From Atherix ibis (Eukaryota > Arthropoda > Insecta > Diptera > Athericidae): DNA of 64,000 nt. Position 1 is the first letter of the stretch; each line of letters starts with the position of its first letter. Made by a program: the position numbers and the translations under genes. This document shows, piece by piece, positions 33,624 to 44,970 of the stretch. The stretch is taken from the NCBI GenBank assembly GCA_958298945.1, contig OY282606.1:56309920-56373919 (forward strand). Reading direction: 5' to 3'. The notes under the pieces were generated by a model that did no database searches, was not told the origin of the DNA, and was given only the letters and a program-made list of their open reading frames with translations.

Positions 33624-36460
33624 TCAATATAACGTAAAAAAATCCATTATAATTTTTATCCATTTAATTCTTTTAGAAAGTAATTCAAATATGAAAACAA
33701 TAAGGCTTAATCCTAAGAGAAGGGAGCAAATTTCAAAGCCACCCAGCAAATGTTCCAGCTTCAGTGTTTCAAATTGCTTAATTTGATATTGTCGACTACT
33801 CTTCGACTTTCCATCATATAGAGAAAACCAGTATGATATGAGTCCATTCGACGAATATTGTTGCAGTTCGTCATTGATAGTGGATACAAAATATGAGTCC
33901 AGCCGAAAAAACATTGAAATCGGTTGTAATATTAAACGCGTTGGAGCCATGTGGAGTTTGCTTTTCCCAAAGTTATGATTATTATAGTACGTTACCTGAG
34001 GTTCGGTTACTATAATTGCTGCCTTAGAATCTGGATTGTGCAATAACTTAATATACTCACTACCAGATTTTTCAAAAAGTTTCATTTTCACAAATATTCT
34101 AGGAAAAATCGACAAATATTCAAATCCAGTTGGTCCTGAATAAAATGTATAGTTTTTGTCGATCATTTCACTTATATTGCTCAACGGATGCTTCGAAACT
34201 TGTGATTGGATGAAATTAAATAATGCTCCTTGATATGCATTTCGAATGATTAGAGAATGAAACATCCACAGTCCAAGTATAGTTCTTGCGAAATTTCTTC
34301 TTGGTAATTTTACTAATGAACCACCCAAGAAAATGTTGATCATATTCAAAAATGGGGTGTTTATCTTCTGTCCATAAACAAAATCAGCAATACTTTTTTG
34401 TTTGCAATATTTTAGAGCACATGTTATTATGTAGCCAATAGCAAAACTACAAAATAAACATGACCAGACGATATATTTCAGTGGAAATGCTAGTTTTTCT
34501 ATAGAACCATATGAGCCAGCCTTAGGGATTGCAACCACCAATGGTATGTAAATATAATTATAAGATGGATTCATAAATTTGGCTCGATTTTTGGTGAATG
34601 CAAAGGAATTGATAGTTAGATTAGCTTCACCATCAATTATCTAAAAATAAAAATATGAAAAGGCGTATATACATATGTGTACTTATGTTGAAATTATATT
34701 ATATTTAGAATTTTGAATAAGTGAAGTAGTTATAAATAATTTATTAAGTTATTATTTTGGCAATGAAATTTTAAGAACTGTACAGATAAAAATATATAAA
34801 TTTATAAAGATTTTGTAATTTTTCAATCGATTTTTGCTAGTAAACTTTTTCAAAGATAAAGTTTAACTTTTGCTACCAAGGTAGTCAATGGCGTTGTCAT
34901 AATGGAGTGTCGAAGTATCTGCACTGTCCGATCTAACGTGAACAACCCTTTTTCTAAGCATTTTCAAGGATCAATCATCAGCTTCAAATGTTAATCGACA
35001 GTTTGACCCGACAGTTTGAATATGTTGAAGACCTGCCTGAGTAAGGTTCGTACTTCTTCTCGGCCATATAAAATAGCATTTCGGAACCTAAACATTTCCC
35101 CATATGCTCATTATATTGTATGTTTGTAAGTCATCCTCGCGGATTCAACAAGCTTAACACAAAATGTATCATTACTTTTCCACCACACTTTGTATTGATT
35201 TTGCATAATTATCAATATAAATATTCTTTAAGATCAACATATGATTTTTTAAATATTTTACGAAATTTCAGGATTAAAAATGGTATAATTTGTAAATATT
35301 GAACGTTTTTCAGAACATTTTTTGAATTTTTTAGATGAAGTTATTATTATTTTGAATTAGTACAGTAAAAATTAATCTACTTGAAATATTATTTATATAC
35401 AATAAAAGATATTTTAAAATTTTTACAATTTCTTTAAGTTTTAGTAAATTTGTATTGTTTGTTATATCTTTAGTTTTGAACTTTACTAACTTACCATTTT
35501 CATTGCTCCGGTAGCAGTTCCATTTGAATAGATCAATCCTCTCAATGTGTGATTTGGGGGAAATTTTATTTTGATTGTAAAGTTGAGACGTTCTGATATT
35601 AAATTCATTAAATCACCTTCAATTCCACTTAATGTATGTGTATTATTTTTCGAACTGATCATAATATATGGCGCAGTGTCCCAAGTAACAATTGTTATTG
35701 GACATTTATGCATATTGATTGTTTTTTCAGGAAATATACTATCTCCATGCATACAAAATGATCCATTTATAAATTTATCATAAATTACTGGACTTACAGA
35801 ATAGCAATGAAAAAATGTAAATGGAAAATATGTAAATACTAAAATTTCATTTTTAAGTTCAACTAAAATATTAACGTTTGTTATGTATAATGACCAGCAA
35901 TCTGTTAATATATTGAGTATATCATTGTAATAGTTTGTTGTCTTTTTGCTTATGTAAACAATATAATAAAATCCACTATATTCAAAATTATCTCTCCTCA
36001 TGTTATTTTTCAGTTTTCTGAAAAAAAAATTCAATTGACTAGAATTCATTTATAGTTTATATAAACATGTTTATTTAGATATCTTTCTAATAGCACACCT
36101 AAAAGATGAGTAATTATCAATAAATAATATATTAAAGGATCGTCGTTCTTCTGAAAATAAATGTAAATATCCTTCCACAATATAAGTAATGTCTATATTG
36201 TTGTTTAAGGTACGTAATATTGCATTAATTGCATTGCTATTTCTTATGTAGCTTGCAGAATCAGATGAACTCAGTAGAAAATTTAAAAATGTCGTTCTTT
36301 TAGAAAAAAAATTATTTATAACGAAAAGAACTGCTTCAGTTACTGGAGTTGTCTTTTCCAAATCTTCAATATTATCAATTAGATCATTATTATAAGTTGA
36401 AACTTCACCGAAATTATACGAATATATAAGTATTAAAAATATGCAAATTTTTATGATCAT
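33624..36460 (-). CDS. IR-3: ionotropic receptor, join(36460-36099, 36017-35495, 34640-33624), about 633 aa
   Basis: This is a divergent ionotropic receptor of the same group as IR-1 and IR-4. Exon 1 begins with a signal peptide (MIIKICIFLILIYSYNFG) and ends in FIDNYSSFR. Exon 2 carries GIEGDLMNLISERLNFTIKI and NGTATGAMKM. Exon 3 (1017 nt) has IIDGEANLTINSFAFTKNR and the first membrane helix near IVWSCLFCSFAIGYIITCAL. It continues with the pore (LNMINIFLGG), RNAYQGALFNFIQ, an uninterrupted S2 (AAIIVTEPQVTYY) and the last helix (CSLLLGLSLIVFIFELL). The middle intron is phase 0 (ATG|gtaagt to ttttag|ATAATT). The first intron (81 bp) uses a weak donor, AG|gtgtgc, chosen because it restores the IR-4 spacing and frame. 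The sequence just inside it (CAIRKIS) resembles coding sequence of IR-1 (KIFRQIS), so this boundary is the least certain part. Confidence 0.83.
34875..35110. repeat. dispersed repeat in intron 2 of IR-3
   Basis: This is related to 17620-17880 (for example gtccgatctaa ... ttcaagga ... cagcttcaa). It contains an internal duplication around gacagtttga near 34998-35018. Type unknown. Confidence 0.5.
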
Positions 36461-37429
36461 GACTTCTGTTTGGATTTACAACTTTAGCTAAACTTATTTT
36501 ACAAATGGAAAAAGTTCAGTTTTGACATTATATGTAATGTTGTCTAAAAATTGCGTGTTGACAATATAGATATCACATAATATCTAGATGAAAACACAAT
36601 AAAAGCGCTTTTAGTTAAATAATTATACCTTTAAATAAAATTTCCAACCATTTTATATTTTATACTTTTAAATAATTTGTTTACTTACAAATATATTTAG
36701 TTAATTTGCATTTTGCATAAAACGTGTACATAAACATTTTGTTTAGAGGAAAAAAACATAATATTTTTATGGGTTAATCTACTTGTTTACTTATTAGTTT
36801 AATACTTTTTAATCGTATTCATAAATAATGATATATTGTCTTATTGATAAAAATATAATCTAATAATTAAGATAAAAGTCATATTTTTATGAATAATGGA
36901 AATAAGTCTATTTTTATAATGTAAATTTAGTAGATCATAAGCTTGAAGAAGGTTGGGGTAATAAGCTTTTAATATTTGTATTTATTGTTCCTTAAATTGT
37001 TTTTTTTCTTTTTCTATGTTTCAATTAATTTGTTTATTCATAAGATTAAAAATAAATTTTGTTTTTTTTTACATAAAATTCAATAAATTAATTTTATGAT
37101 AACATTTTGTATTTATAACTAAAAAAATATTGAGATCAAAATAAAGTTATTGTATTGTATTATCTGGAAGCCATAATTACATTAGATTAATCATGCAACA
37201 AAGCCTTCTATCCAGAATGTCTTTTAACACTTTATTAGGCAAAATTAGAACTACGAAGTATGACAGAAATGTAATAAGACACAATAATTTTTGGTGTACA
37301 ATATTTTTTTATGCATCAATGTTTTCTAAATCAAAATAGTTCCCTTGAGTAGCAATACATCGCCTTTAGTTGTTATTATAAAAAGGTATTTCTGTGGTTT
37401 CCTATGCCCATGCATGAACCGGATGGTAT
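36461..37429. other. IR-3 upstream region and AT-rich spacer
   Basis: No gene. The 5' part adjacent to 36460 should hold the IR-3 promoter. The segment 37238-37345 is an inverted relative of 41355-41460, sharing (on one strand) agtatggcagaaaagtaata-like and gcatcaatgttttct blocks. This suggests two copies of an unclassified repeat in opposite orientation flanking the mariner/LINE cluster. Confidence 0.5.
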
Positions 37430-37553
37430 AGCCAGTTTAGTAATGAAAAGCCTGTCAAAAGAAGGAATAACATTGCTAACACTTATTTGCAACAACTGCA
37501 TTAACAAAGGGTACTTCCGTATTATCAGGTATACCCCAAGGCTCATTGATTGG
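37430..37553 (+). pseudogene. LINE RT fragment, left part, interrupted by mariner E
   Basis: The plus strand ends with KGTSVLSGIPQGSLIG, the PQGS motif of a LINE reverse transcriptase. The expected continuation (YITDICKV ... YADN) is found on the far side of the mariner at 38831, indicating insertion of the mariner into this LINE. Confidence 0.7.
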
Positions 37554-37577
37554 TCTTAACCAAGGCTCATTGATTGG

Positions 37578-38822
37578 AGGTTAAACATCTGTCATTCATT
37601 CTCGATTAGTCATTGAACGAAATAGTGTAAACAACAAAGTTTTTTTTTGCTTCAAAAATGTCGAATTTCGTACCAAAAAAGTCCCATTTGCGGGAAGTGT
37701 TGATTTACTTCTTCAATTTGAAAAAAGTGCAGCTGAAGCACATCGATTGCTCACCGAAGCTTATCCTGAATATGTTCCATCGATTTCAACGATTCATTAC
37801 GACAACCCAAAGCGCAAAAAATCGTATGTGAAGCCTGGCCAACCAGCCAAATCAACGCGGGAGATGGTGCGGTTCAGAAGTGGTGATTTTGACACGGAAG
37901 ACAAAGAACGACCAGGTCAGCCAAAAAAGTTTGAAGATGAAGATTTGGAGGCATTACTCGACGAAGACTGTTGTCGAACTCAAGAAGAAATTGCAAAATC
38001 ATTGGGAGTCACTCAATCAGCCATTTCAAAACGTTTGAAAGCAGCAGGATTCATCCAAAAGCAAGGAAATTGGGTCCCATATGAATTGAAGCCGAGAGAC
38101 GTTGAAAGGCGATTTTGCATGTCCGAAATGCTGCTTGAATGGCAGATAAAGAAGTCGTTTTTGAATCGAATCATTACTGGCGACGAAAAATGGATTCATT
38201 ACGACAACCCAAAGCGCAAAAAATCGTATGTGAAGCCTGGCCAACCAGCCAAATCAACGCCAAAGCCAAATATCCATGGCGCCAAGGTAATGCTCTGTAT
38301 TTGGTGGGATCAGAAGGGTGTGATCTATTATGAGCTATTGAAATCAGGTCAGACGATCACAGGCGACCTCTACCGAACACAATTAATCCGTTTGAAGCGA
38401 GCATTGGCCGAAAAACGCCCGGAATATGCGACCAGACACGAAGCCATAATTTTCCATCATGACAACGCTCGGCCTCATGTTGCAAGACCAGTTAAAAATT
38501 ATTTAGAAAACAGTGGCTGGGAAGTTTTGCCTTACCCGCCTTATAGCCCAGATCTTGCCCCGTCTGACTACCATTTGTTTAGATCCATTCAAAACGCCCT
38601 CACCGGAATACGCTTCACTTCAGAACAGGGCATCAAAAATTTGCTCGATTCATTCTTGGCCTCAAAACCGGAGCAGTTTTTTTGGCGCGGAATCCATATG
38701 TTGCCAGAAAGATGGGAAAAAGTAGTGGCTTTTTTTTGGCGCGGAATATATTGTAACAATTTTTCAAAATAAACACTCAAAGTTTGCCAAAAATCACGCA
38801 TTTTTAAGTTATACACCCAATA
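37578..38822 (+). mobile_element. mariner family E (mauritiana/Mos1-like), left end lost
   Basis: The right terminal repeat reads ...taagttatacacccaat, ending at 38822 next to TA-rich sequence. No matching ttgggtgtataact is present at the left. Instead, 18 bp of flanking LINE (ccaaggctcattgattgg, 37536-37553) is repeated at 37560-37577, directly before mariner sequence. The 5' UTR and transposase follow. The insertion splits the LINE at 37430-39800. Confidence 0.85.
37658..38772 (+). pseudogene. mariner family E transposase with internal templated duplications
   Basis: The start is ATG 37658 (MSNFVPKKSHLREVLIYFFNLKK). One A is missing from an A-run near 37725, shifting the frame into LLTEAYPEYVPSIST. 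Then 37791-37858 is an exact 68-bp copy of 38193-38260 (IHYDNPKRKKSYVKPGQPAKST), replacing the end of the first helix-turn-helix. Normal sequence resumes with FRSGDFDTEDKERPGQPKKFEDEDLEALLDED. Catalytic parts are intact: TGDEKWIHYDN (first Asp), HHDNARPHV (second) and YSPDLAPSDYHLF (third). The C terminus, WRGIHMLPERWEKVVA, is followed by a second copy of ttttttggcgcggaat instead of the usual SDG-type end. Motifs place it close to Mos1-type mariners. Confidence 0.92.
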
Positions 38823-39850
38823 TATAACCTTTATATTACAGATATATGTAAGGTTCAATTAAGCGAAAATACTCATATGGTATTATACGCCGACAATACC
38901 CTAGTTTACAGTGGATCAATGCAACCTTAAGTAGCATTACAAGCAGGTATCAGTCAATAAACTGATAGAATACTGTAAGCAAACATTCCAAAGTCAGATT
39001 GCTTGTGCCTCACGCGGTCAGGGAAGAAGAAATTCGGAGACTGCGGATTTGGAGATAAGGGTAACTCGATAATGAGACGCATAGAGAATCTGAAGTATTT
39101 AGGCTTGAATCTTAACAAGAACCTCAAATTCAACTCCTTTGTCAAGGATAAAATTAAAAAAGCCAACGGCATATATTGTAGGCTTCTGAGAATGTATAGC
39201 TCAGATATCGTACGTAAAGACGTAAAACTCATTATTTATAAGCAATTTATCAGAGCATACTTATGATACGGCTTCTCCATCTGGTCATCTATTTCTCCAC
39301 CAGTAGCAACAAAACTGCACAGGATGGAAAAGAAGATCCTACGAAAAGCAACAGGGCTCGGAAGATTTAGACAGACGAAAAAGTTTATTTCAAACGAGAG
39401 GTTGTACCTGGAAGCAAGTATTTCCCCATTTGTAGTATGGCTAATGGGAAAATGCACAAATGGGTTAAAACATTACCCCACCATTAAAACAGGGAAGTAA
39501 GGCAGCTCTAACGGAAAACATATTATTGGAGATCTTGAGAAACTCCAAGTACTTGTCACCGTTACTTCTATTGGAGGACACAGAAGTAGCTTTGGAGCAA
39601 CGTCTACAGATCTACAAGAAGAAGCCAAAGGGACAATATCAAGGTTAGTAATTACATCACTCGAGGGCGGGATCACCGAAGGGAACCAAGAGGACACAAC
39701 AAATGCAGCAGTTACCGGATTTAAATATAGAATTTAGTTTTAAGATTAGTTTTAAGAATAATTGTAAAAAATTCATGTTAAGTTTATAAGAGTAGAATAA
39801 AGGGTTAAGGTTAGGTTTAGGATGTAAGCATGTTTTTAAAAATGTCACAA
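38823..39850 (+). pseudogene. LINE RT fragment, right part, downstream of mariner E
   Basis: The plus strand reads YITDICKVQLSENTHMVLYADNTLVYSGSMQP, RT motif C with YADD mutated to YADN. Then come NLKYLGLNLNKNLKFNSFVKDKIKKANGIYCRLLRM and YKQFIRAYL-stop-YGFSIWSSIS, the Jockey/CR1-like thumb region. It continues to about 39470 in broken frames. The 3' boundary is unclear, and 39700-40030 is probably its AT-rich 3' end. Confidence 0.75.
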
Positions 39851-40116
39851 TTAGGATAATTAAAAGATTATATATGTATTAGGAATAAATTCAATGATAG
39901 CAGAAAGCTAAGAACCAAGAAAAACAATGATTGAGCCATGATTAAATATTCTTAAGAGAAAATAGTATTAAGATTGTATTAGAAGACAATTGTAAAATGT
40001 TAAGGATATGCAATAAAGAGGCATAGCTCAATTTAACAGACTTAAATGCGTTTTACATTCCTTTGGTTACCAAGTCTTGGTACTGTTGATAATATCCAAA
40101 AGAGTGTAATAGCTGA

Positions 40117-41351
40117 ACGGTTGTCCGGAAAGTAATTTCGTTGTTTCCCAACAGAGGACTTAATTATATTTTTTGACAACCAACGTCACACTTAAGCCGC
40201 ATAATCATATGTATTTTGATAGCTGAAAACGTGAATTTTTCAAGGCTTGATTTTTGGTTAATACACTTTTAAATATGAAATGTGAAATACAGTATTTTCG
40301 GCATATTTTACTTTTTTACTATAGAAAAGATAAAAATGCTGTTCAAGCAACAAAAAAAATATCTGATATGTATGAAGAAGATGTGTTAAGTAAGCACCAG
40401 TGCCAAAACTGGTTTACAAAATTTCGATCCGGCAATTTTAATCTCGCAGATGCACCACGTTTTGGAAGACCAGTTGAAGCTGATGAAGACACAATAAAGG
40501 CATTAATTGATACAAACCGGCGAATAACAACTCGTGAGATCGTTGAGAGATTAAATTTATCAAATACGACCGTTCATGATCATTTGAAACGGCTAGGTTT
40601 ACACATAATCTCAAAGCTGGATAAATGGGTTCCTCATCATCTTCCGGAAAAAAATTTGAGCCATCGCATTAACGTTTGCGATTTACTTCTCAGACGCCAA
40701 GAAAATGATCCATTTTTGAAACGCATCATCACTGGGGACGATAAATGGGTTATCTACAACAATGTTAAGTGCAAAAGATCCTGGAGTAGAAAAGATGAAC
40801 TGGCTCAAAGCACTTCGAAAGCCAATAGTCATCAAAAAAAAGGTTTTGCTATTTGTTGGTGGAATTTCAAAGGAATCGTTTATTTTGAGCTTCTACCGAG
40901 CAATACAACGATAAATTCTGACGTGTACTGTCATGAGTTGGACAAATTGAATGAGTCACTTAAAGAAAAAAAGGCCAGAATTGGTCAATAGGAAAGGTAT
41001 AGTGTTTCAACATGATAATGCGAAACCACATACAAGTTTGACCACTCGGCAAAAGCTTTTAGAGCTTGGATGGGATATACTGCCATACCCACCATACTCT
41101 CCAAGCCTATCACCTTCCGATTATCATTTGTTCCGGTCTCTACAAAATTTTTTAGACGGTAAAACGTTTCATTCAAATGAGAACGTCAAACATCACTTGA
41201 ATCAGTTTTTTGCCAGCAAAGAACAAACATTTTATGAGCTTGGAATCATGCTACTGCCAGAAAGATGGGTATTGGATTACACTGGACAATATTTAATTGA
41301 ATAAAATATTAATTCACTATAAGAAAATCGTTTATTTTCCGGACAACCCAA
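40117..41351 (+). mobile_element. mariner family C copy 3, youngest-looking of its family
   Basis: The right end ...ggacaacccaa at 41351 is followed by TA. The left end is eroded (gaacggttgtccggaaagta in place of ttgggttgtccggaaagta). It contains a nearly continuous transposase. It also supplies the empty-site reference for the nested element at 12732, with catatgtattttgatagctg near 40207. Confidence 0.9.
40275..41304 (+). pseudogene. mariner family C transposase with one frameshift
   Basis: The frame from ATG 40275 is continuous through FRHILLFYYRKDKNAVQ and QCQNWFTKFRSGNFNLADAPRFGRP. It continues through TTREIVERLNLSNTTVHDHLKRLGL, WVPHHLPEKNLSHR and TGDDKWVIYNN (first Asp) to LKEKKARIGQ-stop at 40991. 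One extra A in the run near 40965-40975 shifts it. The overlapping frame continues RPELVNRKGIVFQHDNAKPHT (second Asp) and YSPSLSPSDYHLF (third Asp, with Asp of SPDL changed to Ser), ending in GQYLIE at 41304. All three catalytic Asp codons are present, so this is a one-lesion pseudogene. Confidence 0.92.
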
Positions 41352-41584
41352 TATTTTGATATAGAAAACATTGATGCATTAAACAATAAATTTAATGTAA
41401 AAAATTCACCTGTGTTATTACTTTTCTGCCATACTTTATAATGCTAATTTTGGGCTACTACAAAGGATGGCCATGCAACAGACAACTTCGAAAGGAATAA
41501 CATTAATTTACATGAATAATATAAAAATATTGAATAAATATTTTTTTTCCAATAAAAATATTAAAATAGCAATAATATGGATAA

Positions 41585-41745
41585 TTAGCAATTTTTATTT
41601 ATAATTACTTTGAACATCTAATATTCTAACTTTGTTTAAGTTCTTTCAATTTTATATAATTCCGTTTAAATTTTGTTAATTTTTTTTTGTTAGCAATTTT
41701 TATTTATAATTAATTCGAACATCTACAAATTCAAACTTTTTTTTT
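41585..41745. repeat. imperfect direct repeat, period about 105 bp
   Basis: Blocks beginning ttagcaatttttatttataa at 41585 and 41690 are followed by similar gaacatcta and caaactttt segments. The repeat lies just downstream of the IR-4 stop codon and may be part of its 3' UTR region. Confidence 0.7.
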
Positions 41746-41806
41746 ATAATCAATCTGAAGCATATGTATTAGGCTTATAAAAATGAACAAAGAATTTTAT
41801 TTCAAT

Positions 41807-43816
41807 CTAATATGTATAAAATTCGAAAATTCTCTTCAAAAATGGAATTTTTTGTGAAATTATTTCCAATAAAAATATTAAAAGAGAAATTGTCATTAAA
41901 ATAGCAAATAATTGATAAACACCACCTAATTGATAAAGCGTTAATTGTTTTGGAGCTAGAATTTTTGAATTAGCACTATTCGACTCTTCATTGGAATATT
42001 TTAATGACCATTTCTTAACTAAACCATTACTCATAAATTGTAAAAATAAATCATCGAATGCACTTCTTAAATATGAAAATTTTGCAAGATAAATACAATG
42101 AGGATGTGCAAACAGTCTTTCTTTTACTACGTGCATAGTATCGGAATTTGAATATAAAAAATTGTAGTAAAACACTTGATCACTTTTACATAAAACAGCT
42201 TTTTTTTCAGTTGAATTTGCGATTACTTTGAAAAAATTTAGAACACTTCCATTTATGATATTAGCTCTACTTTGAATGCCTGTAGAAAAATATAACATAT
42301 CTAAAGTTGATTTGGTCATATATAATTCAAAATTCTTCTCTAGTAGTTCTTTGATTGTTTTGGGAGGTGATTTGACTTTGTCTGTCTTTATAATATCAAA
42401 CATTATATACGTACCTTGATAGCATGTTCGTAAAACAATCGTAACTAATAACCATTGCATTAATATAAATCGAGCAAAATTCCTACTAGGAACTGATAAC
42501 ACCGAACCACTGAGAAAACCATTCACCATGTTCAAAAATGGTACCGTATTTTGTCGACCTACTATAAATGATCTTGTAGTTTTTTCTGTAAATTTTAATA
42601 AAGTTACTATTATAAAACCGATCATGAAAATCCCTCCAATACAAATCCAAACATTATATCCAAATGGGAAAAATAACAATTCTAGTCGGCGATATGGTGT
42701 AGTGTTTGGGGTTGCAAAAACTATGAAGGAACCATGATATGATACAGTTGCCGAAAAACGTTTAGCTCGCAGAATACTATATCTATATCCACCGATTATA
42801 AAATCAGTTAGTTTATTAGCAACCTATAAAAATATATGGATGTATTATGGAATACTATTTTTTCATTATATGATTACCATTTCAAAAGATCCAGTTACAG
42901 TGCCATTTGAATAAACGTTTCCTCTTCCTTTTTGCTGTTGTAATTTAATTAGATCAATTGTGAAATTCAATTTTTCAGCAAGTGTTTCAATTATGGAACC
43001 TTCTACGCCGCTGAAAACTATACGATTGGTTAGATTAGTTACTATAACTAAAGGTTCCTCCTGCCAAGTATAAACTTTCAATGTGCATTTGTTCATATTT
43101 TTTGTCTTCGCTGGGAAGATATCCTGATTTACTAATATACCATTAGTGAAGCGATTTATTAAAGTTGGACCAGCTTTACCACAATGAAATTTGTTATAAG
43201 GAAAATATGTGTATACTTGGACTGCATTTGGTAATGGCTCGACTAAAATATTCACGTTTACGATTAACTTTGACCAACAATCCATAAATATTTTTTCCAT
43301 TACATGATAGTAATCAGTAGTATTTCCAAGTAGAACTATTAAATAAAAACCACTGAAGTCATATGTGATATCGGTCATTTCCGAAAGTATTGTGCTGATA
43401 TGGATAAATAAACTATTTTAATAACATTTTTATAATAATTCACTAATTAGCCTTAAATAATCTTACTTAAAAGATTCATATGAATCAATGAAAAACACAC
43501 TAAAATATCGAATTGAAGTTATGTTGATTTCACGAAACAAATCCAATTGGACAGAAAGAGTGGTCAAGTGCAGGACTTCGTTGATGATATCTAGAATAAT
43601 CAGTTCATCTTCTACTGATTTTGATTCAGCGTTAAAAACAACTAAACTTGTCTGAGCAGCGAAGAAATTTTCTACTAAGTAATTGATACGTATAGCATGC
43701 GAAATTTGACTTATTTCAGCAGGCAAAGAATGCAGTTTCACCATAAAACATGGTTGACAAACGTAAACTACCAACCATGATATAATAGCAAATCGGTACA
43801 AATACACTTTAGACAT
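41807..43816 (-). CDS. IR-4: ionotropic receptor, join(43816-43467, 43394-42878, 42823-41807), about 627 aa
   Basis: This is a divergent ionotropic receptor, compact and undisturbed by transposons. The start ATG 43816 (MSKVYLYRFAIISWLVVYVC) gives a signal peptide; an upstream TTG in frame is not needed. Exon 1 ends in FIDSYESF. Intron 1 (72 bp, AA|gtaaga to atatcag|C) is phase 2. Exon 2 carries GVEGSIIETLAEKLNFTIDL and NGTVTGSFEM. Intron 2 (54 bp, ATG|gtaatc to ttatag|GTT) is phase 0. Exon 3 (1017 nt, the same length as in IR-3) holds YNVWICIGGIFMIGFIIVTLL (helix 1), the pore (LNMVNGFLSG), VLRTCYQGTYIMF, S2 and a final helix (QLFAILMTISLLIFLLEII). Many N-glycosylation sequons lie in the N-terminal half. 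Probably functional. Upstream sequence to 44390 should contain its promoter. Confidence 0.9.
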
Positions 43817-44385
43817 TATGCCGTGTGCTTGGAACCTCAACTATTAATGTATTATGCTTTCTAGGCGCTAGCATTTACATTTTAATCAGAAACTATGATC
43901 ATACACGTATACATTATCGCTATATGTGTAGTTGATCTTTTATACTTGGTACTGATGATAAATAATTGTTGTTTTGATTCCTTTCAACACTAAATGGATA
44001 TTTTTACATAGTTATTTTATAATGCATAATGAACAAAGCCACAATTTTTTTATATTTAAAATAATAATTCAAATAGATTAAAAATAAAATTGGTTTCATT
44101 ATTTACCTGGGAATCATTTGTTATATATCGATTTAATAAAAATAAAATAATACTGAAAAATTGTGGGAGTTGAATATTTGCAAAATTTGTTTACTTTTTT
44201 ATTAATTAAATTTATTCAGTACATAGTAACAATAGTATAATTAAGATAATTATAACAATAAATAAAGTAAAAATAGTTGCTTTATTTATTTTTACCATGT
44301 TTTAATTAATAAAGTAAATATTTTTATGGTTTTTTTGGAGATATTTTTATGTAAACTATATAAATAATTAATCTTTTATATTATT
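43817..44385. promoter_or_regulatory. upstream region of IR-4
   Basis: AT-rich DNA 5' of the IR-4 start, where the promoter must lie. No transposon is recognised in the first 570 bp. No individual element can be assigned by eye. Confidence 0.3.
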
Positions 44386-44389
44386 CGGC

Positions 44390-44970
44390 AGGCGTGAACC
44401 AAAGATTGTGAACCCGAAATTTTGAAACACTATCCCATCTAGGGGCTATGCTGGCCTCTAAGGGCTATTTACGCTCATCAACTGATGACAATACCACCAT
44501 GGTTACCTGGTTACGTACCGTCCGACAATCCCACCATGGCTTACAAAACACAGATGGATTAGAATTGATACTCTCTCCTACAGCAGCGACGGATATTTAA
44601 TTGCAAACTGGTCGATAAGTTGTTGATCGAGGCGAACCAAATGCTATACATCGGTTTTCAGAGCAGGTTAAACGTTCTAATCATATATGCATTGGGAGAT
44701 ATATCTATTAAAGCAAAAGGAAAATACCGTCAGTGGCTTACCAGCTTGGGATTTGTTGTTCGATATTGTTATTGGCTGCCATACTTGACTCTAGAAAGCA
44801 CGATAATTTAATTATTTCGTAGACATAGTCTCTCATCCGCAGGCAACTAGTTATAATTAGTTTGCTGTAATTAATGTAAAGCCAAAGATTTCTTTGCTGC
44901 CGACTCAATCTTGGTAAGGGACTCTTGTACAGCCATTCTTAAATTAAACATAATTACACAAGCTGAACAG
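44390..44970 (-). pseudogene. LINE-like scrap
   Basis: The minus strand reads SLTKIESAAKKSLAL near 44935-44880, parallel to IEAAEKYLGL at 15690-15640, a post-YADD RT segment. Further pieces toward 44600 are shattered. It is less AT-rich than its flanks. The assignment is tentative. Confidence 0.45.
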
